Source: Takakia lepidozioides (Eukaryota; Streptophyta; Takakiopsida; Takakiales; Takakiaceae). Taken from it: DNA of 64,000 nucleotides. Position 1 is the stretch's first letter. Each line of letters begins with the position of its first letter. The notes beneath the pieces are model-generated. The model saw nothing but the letters and a program-made list of their open reading frames with translations. It had not been told where the DNA came from and made no database searches. The position numbers and the translations under genes are program-made. The stretch covers positions 7,812,001 through 7,876,000 of the forward strand of contig CM060734.1 in assembly GCA_030704615.1 (NCBI GenBank). The letters are read 5' to 3'. Below are positions 44,310-53,228 of the stretch, piece after piece.

Positions 44310-44555
44310 ATGGTATGGAAGGACCATGTGCGCAATTGTGCGCCATGTCACCTTCCACATGTGGATGGGAGGATAGATCCCATCCTTGCAGTGGTACCTG
44401 CAGGGTTGCATTGCATGCTATGTGGGCATGCTCGTGGTGCCGCCACTATGGTGGTGTGTGATGGATGTTCAAGAGGTTGGCATATGGGATGCTTGACACC
44501 ATCTCTTGAGAGGGTTCCTGATGGAGATTGGTTATGTCCACACTGCTTGGGATAG
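44310..44555 (+). CDS. PHD finger at the C terminus of the gypsy Pol
   Basis: An 82-codon open segment continues the integrase C-terminal frame after a TGA (44,302) that reads as a changed CGA. After KDHVRNCAPCHLPHVDG it carries a complete Cys4-His-Cys3 PHD finger: CMLC at residues 35-38, CDGC at 50-53, His58, Cys61, and CPHC at 76-79, with Trp at 57 and 74 in the usual places. PHD fingers typically read histone H3 tails. Placed where other gypsy elements keep a chromodomain, it could steer integration or tether the complex to chromatin. Copies A and B are truncated before this point, so only copy C shows it. The stop follows at 44,553. Confidence 0.88.
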   Translation: MVWKDHVRNCAPCHLPHVDGRIDPILAVVPAGLHCMLCGHARGAATMVVCDGCSRGWHMGCLTPSLERVPDGDWLCPHCLG

Positions 44556-44813
44556 TGGCAGTGGATATGACTAATGGTAGCTAACAAGACATGGGAGGCC
44601 AAGCTCGTAAGAGTCAATACCCGAGATCTCAGGCTCAAGTTCACAGGTTGCAAGACGACAACTAACGATGGGGTAACTCTTGTACCCGACCTCTTGATCT
44701 ATCGAGTTTGAGTGTAGTAAGGACAGTGGTGGAGGACGTAGTGAGGCTATGATCACTATCACATCTTGTGGCTACCTGGACTTAGAGGGACCTAAGCGCC
44801 AGCTAGAGAGACG

Positions 44814-44954
44814 ATTGTGATGGACTAGTGGCTACACTAGTGGTGACTAGTGATTGTCTAGTGGCAGCCTAGTGGTGCACTAGTGGTGGACTAGTGATAG
44901 ACTAGTGTTTGGTGTGCACATGTGTTGTGTAGCGATATGTATGCGCACGACAGC
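44814..44954 (+). repeat. CTAGTGG-rich block before the 3' LTR of copy C
   Basis: It starts ATTGTGATGGACTAGTGG, continues with CTAGTGG/CTAGTGA-type units, and ends GTAGCGATATGTATGCGCACGACA. The same start and end recur after the LTR copy at 45,269-45,568. Confidence 0.85.
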
Positions 44955-45269
44955 TGTCAAGTTATTTTACCACTAGTGTGAAACTAGCTAGGAAATAGTT
45001 AGTTTTGATATATTGATATTTGGGATTGACCCAAGTGTCAATCCAAGGGCCAATATATGTTTGGGCACCTGGCGTTGTTATCTTCACGGCATATCGCGGT
45101 GGGCTCATCTTTCTTAAGTTGAGCCTCACCGCGTCTAGCTATGGCGCCGTAGTGTGGAGTCCCCATGGCGTGGGGTGCACTTGGCTCGACTTAATATATG
45201 AGTGATGTTTTCATGTACAAGTATGTAAGTTTGAGAGAGGTTGTGTGCTTGTGTCATTTCTTTCTTTAT
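44955..45269 (+). repeat. 3' LTR copy of copy C (shared 315 bp)
   Basis: It matches 35,932-36,246 almost base for base, with a few scattered substitutions including TATTGACATTT against TATTGATATTT. This indicates some age since insertion. It is followed by a second CTAGTGG block rather than by the sequence that follows the 5' LTR. Confidence 0.9.
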
Positions 45270-45568
45270 ATTGTGATGGACTAGTGGCAGCCTAATGATG
45301 GACTAGTGGCTGCACTAGTGGTGGCTAGTGGCAGCCTAGTGGTTGGGCTAGTGGCAGCCTAGTGGTTGGACTAGTGGCTGCACTAGTGGTGGCTAGTGGC
45401 AGCCTAGTGGTGGACTAGTGGCTGCACTAGTGGTGACTAGTGGTTGTCTAGTGGCAGCCTAGTGGTGCACTAGTGGTGGACTAGTGATAGACTAGTGTTT
45501 GGTGGGCACATGTGTTGTGTGGTTGTGGACATCGATGTAGTTGTGTAGCGATATGTATGCGCACGACA
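45270..45568 (+). repeat. CTAGTGG minisatellite at the 3' end of copy C
   Basis: About 300 bp of alternating GGACTAGTGG, CTGCACTAGTGG and CAGCCTAGTGG units, then TAGACTAGTGTTTGGTG and the terminal GCACGACA, which abuts the TGGA target copy. It is an expanded version of the block at 44,814-44,954. Confidence 0.85.
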
Positions 45569-45572
45569 TGGA

Positions 45573-46411
45573 CTTGAATAGGAAAGGAGGCTGCAGGTTG
45601 AGGGGGTGATTGGCGGTATGGTTCTGATTGAGGGATGGGTTTAGAAGGCAGACCATGGTTTTGAATAATAGGAGGATGGCCCACCTGTTCCTGAACTCTG
45701 GCCATTCTTTTCCTCTTTGCCGTGGGGCAGTGTGATCTGAGATGACCAGAAAGGCCACAATAATAACAGGCTGAAAGAGGCTGTATCTTTTGAAACTTTG
45801 ACCGAAAAATAATTCCCCTGATCATCAATTGGCAGTCTGATAAATTGAGGCAAGATCTTGTCTGAGGGCATCATAACTACTATCTTTGCAAAACCATTTT
45901 CATGAGGTCTTGATGCAATCGTAGCCCCCCTCTAGAAATGATCCTTCCGCAGCGAGGCCAAGCTCATGCTTGGATCAAAAACCGCCAGGCATCCTAAAAA
46001 CGCTCCAAAGAAATTCCCTATCGTTGGCAGACAAAACAAATATTGGTCCGGAATATATGGGAGGGCGATTATCCGGGGGCTCCAGATCTTACCGTTAATG
46101 TTGCCCATACTCTTGGACCAGGGAAATATGTTGACGTTGAACCCATGCAAATGGGGATTGAAAGCCAAGGCTCCGTCTTCCGCCTTTTTGGACTCCAGGA
46201 GGACAGAGAAGAAGCCGCGACATCTTGGATGGCAAAAGTGCTGCTGCAGGTCTCCAGTTCCCCCTAGGTGCCTGATTGCCCAGTCGTGAGCGTGGTTCCT
46301 GTCAACTTTCTTGCCAGGAAAGTGCAAGAGGACCCCATTGCTTTCAATATAAGCTATGTTCGAGTAGATTTGGGGCAATTCGACTGGCAGCAGAGGGTGC
46401 TCTTTTGCCAT
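45573..46411 (-). pseudogene. LINE ORF1 core (DUF4283-like region and zinc knuckle)
   Basis: Frame 46,411-45,932 resembles the DUF4283-type ORF1 domain of plant LINEs: WAIRHLGGTGDLQQHF, NINGKIWSPRIIALPYIP and LPTIGNFFGAFLGCLAVFDP. Frame 45,828-45,573 adds IRLPIDDQG-like sequence just upstream and a zinc knuckle CYYCGLSGHLRSHC, then a Pro/Gln-rich tail. This would be the RNA-binding ORF1 protein. It is cut by gypsy copy C at 45,568 and frameshifted between the two frames. Confidence 0.82.
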
Positions 46412-47420
46412 CTCTCTTTGAAAACCTGCATTGTCGTTTAGAGATTTGTCCGGGAGGTCTTTGTCCAGGGAAGCCGGAGGGAAGCCTGTAGGACTGAGGG
46501 CATGAGGATTGACTTCGCGGGGGATGATGGCCCTGCCAAAAACCCTAACCAGTTGGGATTGGGGGGGGCGAATACGAGGGACCTTGGGGGATGAGGCCTA
46601 AAGACTGGACTTGGTGAGCCATGAAGAAACCAGTTCCTGTAGATAGGTGAAAACGCCTCGCTTCAACAAAGTTGTTGTGGCCAGTTCTGGCGGGGGCTGA
46701 CTTGAAAGATTTGTTGAGCTGGGGCACCATGGAGAGGATCGGGTGATGCAAGATTGCTGGGAGAGGAGAAAGTGGAGAAAACGGAGGAAGGTAGGAGGGG
46801 TGATGGAAGATGTAGCAGGTGAGAGACACAGTGATGAGAGTAGACACTTGGTTCCACGAGCTGATCAGCTGAGGCTACAATCGAGTGGGAGAGGCTACGT
46901 GAGGGAGGAGTTAGAGAAGTGACGGCTGCATGGAGGCAGTTTGCTGGGGTTCGTTACTTGGATGACAAAAGGGTAAGTGTGATTGGCTAGAGAGGTTTTA
47001 GCCGAGGGATTTTGGGAGGGCCGCCATAGGAAGGCGGCTGTTCGTTATGGAGAGATGATTAAGATAAACGTGAAGCGCTGAGTGCTGGGTTTGACACAAG
47101 GATGAAAAGATCCTTGTTAATCTGGTAGACTGCCCTAGGGAAAGTTCGGGGGAGGCCAAGGAGGGGTGATGGATTATGATGGTTCAAAATGATGTTCAAG
47201 ATATGGCGAAGGGCCCGATAGGACGAGGTGATGATGAGAGGGACGATTGAGGACACAAGAAGGCAAGATGGCATGAGATGAGACGCAGCCGTCAAGGGGA
47301 AGAGCATCAAAGTACGCCCTCTCACCGCATATCGCGGAGATCCCGTCCATCGTCTCCATCTTGGATGGTGGAGAACATATTTCAATATCTGGGACAAGTA
47401 ATACCCGTTCCCCTAATAAT
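46412..47420 (-). other. LINE 5' region
   Basis: Open frames at 46,847-46,545 and 47,397-47,059 (minus) read on toward ORF1 but have no domain. I take this as the ORF1 N terminus and 5' UTR. The exact LINE start is not determined. Confidence 0.5.
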
Positions 47421-48580
47421 TCCAAATAAAATCTTCCAGGGGCTTTATCCCCTGTTTAATTTAAAAAAAAAAACCATCCATAATATATATTTAACCCACA
47501 AACGGATGACCTTACATACAATTCCCTTTATTTATTTTTAGAAAACCAATTCCCGAAAATGGTCATAACTATACAATAATATATGCGGATCTTTTTCCTC
47601 TTTTTGGGGGGGGTGAGCTTCATCTACTTCATCTGTACACAAACCTATCTTGCTGTGTTGCGTCTAGAATGAAAAAAAAGTCACCAAAACCTTCAACACC
47701 TTGTTTTCAGCATTCATGATCTGTGAAAGCAAGGCCCCAGCATCTAAAGGACATCACCCCAACTGCCATTTGACATTCCTGCAGACAAATAGTTTTAAGC
47801 CACCTCAATGACAAGCCACAATCACTCTTCCAGTTGGAGATGACCTAATTGCCTCCCTTACATGACAAAGGGTTAAGGAACTTACAGGATGCACCATAAT
47901 TTGCATTATTCACTTCTGCTGTAACAAGGCATTAAAGAGTCGCGCAAGTGTTTCAACAGTTCTGCTGTCAGTATGTAGGCTTGTGCAAGCTTTAAGGCAC
48001 CAAAGATATATACTATGCTCAAAAGTAAAACGTTTCAATATGTTCCCCTCAACCTAATCTCTACCTCCCCAGTCACTGGGCGCAGACTTCACAAGTTGGC
48101 CAGGAAAAAGGGAATATGGCCCACGATAGAGCAATGCTCTGCTCGCACGTGTGAAGAGCGCAGATCATTTTTAATTAACTCCAACCCCTCAGGTAACTCG
48201 ACATCTCCAAAGGCTGCAGGTCTGCAATAGTAGCATGAACACCAGCACAATAGTTTGTCTACTCCACCACCCTATATCCACGCAGCGCACGCAGCGTATT
48301 ACAACCTGGTGCCTTAAGCAAGAACCAATTCTTGCAACTGTAAAACTACCTGTTGCCATGTCAAATCACCAGTTTTCATTAAGGGGGAGTCATCAGCCAA
48401 CATTGGACCCCTCCTTGAGAAGAGCTGGATCAATGATGGCCTCGAGACAGGTTGGGTCCGTGTGTGGACTCTAGTCCTCCTCCCATCATGACTTTGTCGT
48501 AGCAACTTGATACCAAGCTCCCCCCTTGGCGAACTTGTCAAAAGCACACATGATTCTGGTGAGCATGTTTATCCCTGTAT
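47421..48580. other. Spacer and probable 3' UTR of the RING gene
   Basis: No gene is seen. The part next to 48,580 is probably the 3' UTR of the minus-strand RING gene. TTTATTTATTTTT at about 47,529 offers AATAAA on the minus strand. Confidence 0.5.
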
Positions 48581-51539
48581 TTACACATTTTCCCTTCTAG
48601 AGTTGCTGTGGATGATGTTGTATTTGCACAAGGGACATGTCGCATTGATGCGCAGCCACTTGTCAATGCAGACACTATGAAAGTGATGACTGCATGGAAG
48701 CTCACGAAGCTCCACTCCATCATCATACGCTGACAGGCAGATGCAACATTCCTGTGCCCAACCAACCACCAGCATGTCAAGTCCTTCAGCATGCAACTAT
48801 GAGGACAGTGAGATCCAGTGTCAACAAGGTGCACGTCCTCTGCAGTAATAGTGTTTATTCTAGGAAAACTGCAGCTGAACCAAGGCTTACAGCGGGGTAC
48901 AAGAAGATCACCCATACTGCAACAAATTGATACCCCATGACCAAATTCAGTCTACTATCCAGAACTGCACATGCATGGCTACGCCCTCCTTCTAAAGGCT
49001 CATGTCAGACCACATACAGTTTTCAACATAATGCAACAACCAGTCGTCCATTACTATCAATCCAGCCACCATTAGTCAACCATCAGAAAGTAGTGGCTAC
49101 AACACAGGCAATAGCCCTTCCCACCTACCGCATCCTCTCCACATATGGTACGATCAGTCCCCGTGTCTGAAGCTCCAACTGAACTCATAACACCTGCCAG
49201 TAATCCTGCTTTCTCGCCAGCAGCCTTGTCATGGCTGCCAGTCCGTACAAATTTGAACTTTGCCAGTGAGTTGATATCTTCTTCTGAAGCGCCCTCCTGT
49301 CCCAGCCAAACAATTTTAGAGTACATGAGGCTTCCAAACAATATTTAAAAATGTTGCAAAGGAGTTATGGCAATCATGCACCTTCTGTGGCATGTTAAAG
49401 ACAATGACCTCCACTTTTCTATTCTGAACCAGTGAATCCAAAGAAAGCTAAGACATTTTGACGTAGCACTTCACACACCAGTAACAAAAAAATCTGAAAG
49501 TGTACTTCAGACTAATTGGCAGCCACAGGTGCTTCTCATCTCATCCGCTCCTCCTTATTCAGGAATCTTACGGCCATTCCTTCATTCTGGATGGCAAATG
49601 TGAAGGAACCGAGACAGACAGGATACTGTATACCTGATCAGCGACTGCATAAAGGATGGCGATGATGCAGGGTAGGCAGCAGCAGACGGCAATGCCAATG
49701 ACGCATGCCAGTGCAACGCAGAACACAACAAAGAAGACGTCAAATGCCAAAAACACCACGCATAGCCTGCAGACAACATGGACCAACAAATGTATCAAGC
49801 CTACCAGCTAATGAAGGCTCTCTTTCACAAACGTTTGCTGAGGCTTTCCCGTACCCCAAGGAGGATCCATTACAGGGAAAGACACAAAGTCACGAGGTGC
49901 TACAACCAGAGTTTTACCTGATTCTGTTTTCCCACGAGTTTCAAGCACAGCCATCTCAAAGCATCACACAAGTCTTGGTAAAAGTGGCGATGCTGTGCCT
50001 CTCAGGCCTGTAAGTGGAGACCCAGAGTTGAGTTGAGCTCAGGTATAAGTAACTACCCTCAATGTTTCAGTCAACAAGTCTCACGGCTTTCCTATCCACC
50101 AGCACTTTCTTATTAAGTTAGTTTAGGCCCCTTTCAACGCATTTGACAGTGAAGAGTATAACCCAGGGACGAAGTGCAGTGAGGATTGTCATTGAAGTTC
50201 CTTACCAGTACAGCTGCGGAGCATCCTGGGTAAGAGCTTGACCACCCGAAGTGATCCAGTAAAACCCAACAATCCACCACACAAACGAGAACATTGTGTT
50301 GGCAGACTCCAGTCGTTTTGCTAAGCTGAATCCAACATGGCCCAAGTAAGATGTTAGCCTCCATCTTTGACTTAATTGTGTCAGATTACTTGTGGCTCCC
50401 AAATTGGGTCACAATCAAAAGTTGCAAAAGCTGCTTCTCTGTAGTTTAATATTCTCCTGCAATCCTGACAAGATATGAAATGAGAAATTGTGCTAAATTC
50501 CCATTAAAAACAAATCTTAAGCAGCTCCTTGAACTGCAATCACATGTGAAAAAGTGGATATTAAGGGTTCACATATTATTAGAAATGTGTGGAGTTGTGA
50601 CCAACGCTAAATCATTTGAAGCTCCCCCACAAACAGGAGAGGCATCAATTAGAAATCAATGCTAATCATCAGTCAGTAATTAGGGTTTCTGACATCCAAT
50701 CAAGTATGCTGGAGAAGGACTTGGGCAGCATGAACCTCCTGGCCTTTAGAGACCATCACAAGCATGCAGAGACATAATGTGAAAGCGAAGCAGGCTCAAA
50801 CATACTTGAAGATGTTTGGCGCAGGAGGGCCACCATGTATGATCACCCCTCACAATTCTAAGATGTCCTTGAACGAAACATACCCACATTGACAAGCCAG
50901 AAATGAAGATTGGCAAACAAAAGATAAGCGAAAGGAATCATTTTGAGGGCCCAATTTAGCGTAGGAGAAAAACCTGGATTGCTCCGGAGGCCCACCGCCA
51001 TCAAATTCCAGTTCAGCATCTTGCTCAGAATCATGAGGGGCCGCTGAAGGTGACGGGTTCACAGAAGAAGAGCTTCCACTAGAGCGCTGTTGCCGCCTTC
51101 GCCGATACTCAAAGCAAACACAGAGCATGTGCACAACACACTGCAAAGCATACCCTAGGACCCACAGCCGAAGAGGCGTGCGCGGCCTCTCCTCCTTGCT
51201 CAATGCCAAGATGGCCAAGGCCACCTGCACAAATGCTAAATTCCAGATGAGGTCCAACACAACCACAGGCCTGGAGTATGCCCAATCACTCTGCCTCTCT
51301 TCCAGTTGCTCCGCTGCCGACTCCCGCACCAGCATGGACGGCTCCCGCATTATCTGCCGGCTACCAGCACGCCGCAGGTATCTGGCTGCCCCTTGCACTC
51401 TACTCCCTCTCCGACTGCTCCCCTCACTGCCGCTGCCCGAGCTACCATAGCCATTTGTCCCATGCCCATTTGCAAGCAAGGGCGTGGTATCCACTGCCAC
51501 TGATGATGAAGGAGATGGCTCCCCATTTCTGTCCATCAT
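48581..51539 (-). CDS. Membrane RING-H2 E3 ubiquitin ligase (At1g12760/At4g11680-like)
   Basis: Five exons join in phase: 51,539-50,974, 50,325-50,206, 49,766-49,634, 49,296-49,129 and 48,751-48,581. All have GT-AG borders and the CDS gives 385 residues, close to the plant family. The Ser/Gly-rich N terminus has the family signature [20 protein letters not shown]. Hydrophobic segments lie at about 91-113 and 126-143, with more in exons 2 and 3 ([35 protein letters not shown]). The C-terminal RING-H2 has Cys331, Cys334, Cys349, His351, His354, Cys357, Cys368 and Cys371. It should transfer ubiquitin from an E2 to membrane-associated targets. The start is the first ATG of an ATG-ATG pair. The gene is divergent from the MORN3-like gene, and the interval holds a foldback element. 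Substrates are unknown. Confidence 0.93.
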
Positions 51540-51948
51540 TCCCACTACCTCTCTCCGCTACCTTCTTAGACCTGCACTCCGTACTCTATGCAGCCCCAGC
51601 ACAATCGGAGAACGTGGAAAGTAGTACATCACCCAAATTCCATTCTGCATCCCTTCACCTTCCCACCAAGCCAGGACCCATTCTTCTACACAACTCTCTC
51701 ACCAACTGCACAGCCCTTCTTCCTCTTCTTCGCCCGCTCTGCTTTACTCGCTGCTCCACTCCCCCATATCCAAGCGGCCCTCCACGTGCCATGCCCCATG
51801 TCCCATCGTGGACCCATGATTCTCATGGGTGAACCCTGCAAAGGAGCGGGCACATACGTGGACCCGAGGAACGGGGGGGTGTGAGGGAGCGACCCGCTCC
51901 CTCTTCTCGCGAAAAAGCTTCCTCGTCATGGCGCCCAGAGAGCCCAGC

Positions 51949-53183
51949 TAGGGAATTCCAAAAAGACCTTGATGTGAAATGCATCGCAATTCACTTGATC
52001 ACCCCCTACAAGTGCGCAATTCAATTGAATTGCAAGGGCAATTCAATTGAACTAACCCTAATTTGCAATTCAATTGAATCATCCTCCTCTGTACTTTCAT
52101 CCATGTATATCATCCATATTAGGCGAATTCATCCAAGATTTATATATTTTTTTGAGAATTTTGGCGACTTCATCCATGAGAAAATAGGGAATTTATGACA
52201 GAATATTCGATTTTGATTTTTGAGGTCGAAAAAGTGCGAAATTTCGCCAGAAATAAAAACACTGCTGACTACAATTCAATTGAATTGTAATCTATAATTT
52301 TTTAACTTATTTCTGTATATAATATATATGTATATATTTAAATTATACATATATACATACACAGGTATAAGCTAAAAATACATGCTGCCCGTTTATTCTT
52401 GCTGTCCGTCTGTCAATCCTTTGCCCGTGGTAAGGCTTGAGCCCAAGATAAGCCTAAGGGAGAGCGAGAGAGGGAGAGAGAGAGAGAGGAAGTCACGAAG
52501 CGCTTGTAAAAGCGGGATTGTCTCTCTTTGTGGATGTTGGTGCCAATATATGGCTATGTACATATACCAAACATGATACCAATGTAAGAGTATCAACGTG
52601 TAAGAGTTTGATATATTAAACTTATATAGAACACACATCCCAACTTCAACATGATACCTTTGTAAGGGTATCGAAATTTTTGATAATTCTCAAGATGAAC
52701 ATATTTTTTGTTTTCTTTGTCCTGGGCCAGATACTAGTGTTAGGGGACTACATGGTGATGCAGGGGAAGCCTTTCATCAATTGTCAGGTTTGATTTTGTC
52801 TGTTTTTTTCGGAGCCAGCCATGTTTCCTTTGCCAGTGAATCACAGGAAGCTGCTAATCTGTCTCCGTCTCTGGCTCTCCCTTTCTCGTTGAGGCTGAGG
52901 GTGGCTTCACAACTCCACAATTTCCTCAAGGGCACAAGAAAGAAGGCCAGCAAGAATAGACGGGCAACATGTATTTTTAGCTTATACTCTTATATGTGTA
53001 TAAATATAATTTGAATATATACATGTACATATATATTATATATTATATACAAAAATAAGTTAAAAATTATAGATTACAATTCAATTGAATTGCAGTCAGC
53101 AATTCAATTGAATTGCGCACTTTTAGGGGGTGATCAAGTGAATTGTGATGCATTTCACATCAAGGCCTTTTTGGAATTCCCTA
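51949..53183. mobile_element. Foldback/MITE-like element with long inverted arms
   Basis: A 1,235-bp element whose arms (51,949-52,392 and 52,961-53,183) are inverted copies, starting TAGGGAATTCCAAAAAG and ending in its complement. CCCAGC flanks it on both sides (51,943-51,948 and 53,184-53,189), a probable 6-bp target duplication. Arms share AACTTATTT and AGCTAAAAATACATG and many CAATTCAATTGAATTG palindromes. The left arm has about 180 bp of extra sequence. The unique middle contains a GA-rich microsatellite (about 52,450-52,490) and no gene. It lies in the shared upstream region of two divergent genes. Confidence 0.85.
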
Positions 53184-53228
53184 CCCAGCTCTGTGGTGTC
53201 TGCTATACGGTAGCTGCTGCGGGCCACG

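Larger units (their letters stand above)
35932..45568 (+). mobile_element. Ty3/gypsy DNMT-retrotransposon, copy C (both ends present)
   Basis: A 9,637-bp insertion in the LINE starts TGTCAAG and ends GCACGACA, flanked by TGGA at 35,928-35,931 and 45,569-45,572. Order: 5' LTR start (35,932-36,246), long leader, gag (38,495-40,630), protease (40,640-41,341), methyltransferase (41,342-42,500), linker, leaky TAA (42,718), RT/RNase H remnant (42,727-43,015), integrase (43,020-44,300), PHD finger (44,412-44,546) and a 3' LTR copy (44,955-45,269) with an odd end. Most of RT and RNase H is deleted. Most nonsense codons differ from copy A by C-to-T or G-to-A. Confidence 0.93.
29089..47420 (-). mobile_element. 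LINE (non-LTR retrotransposon), split by two nested insertions
   Basis: Minus-strand order is: 5' region and ORF1 N terminus (about 47,400-46,412), ORF1 core (46,411-45,573), gypsy copy C (35,932-45,568), more ORF1 (35,931-35,341), a terminal-inverted-repeat element (34,660-35,340), ORF1 end (to about 34,121), ORF2 endonuclease (33,925-32,741), RT (32,737-31,105), C-terminal zinc-binding region (to 29,771) and a TA tail. Joining the flanks across each insert, with one target copy removed, continues the ORF1 frame. The LINE alone would be about 8 kb. The 5' end is approximate. Confidence 0.85.

Noticed and set aside
44310-44555. PHD finger as an exon of an unrelated host gene next to the gypsy element
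   Set aside because: It lies inside the TGGA-flanked insertion, upstream of the 3' LTR copy, and follows the integrase C-terminal frame after a single CGA-to-TGA type stop.
45270-45568. CRISPR-like alternation of CTAGTGG repeats and short spacers
   Set aside because: Units are variable minisatellite copies within a eukaryotic retrotransposon end. There are no constant repeats with unique spacers and no cas genes.
49705-50013. Plus-strand open frame antisense to RING exon 3
   Set aside because: It overlaps a confidently assigned membrane exon of the RING gene on the opposite strand and has no domain.
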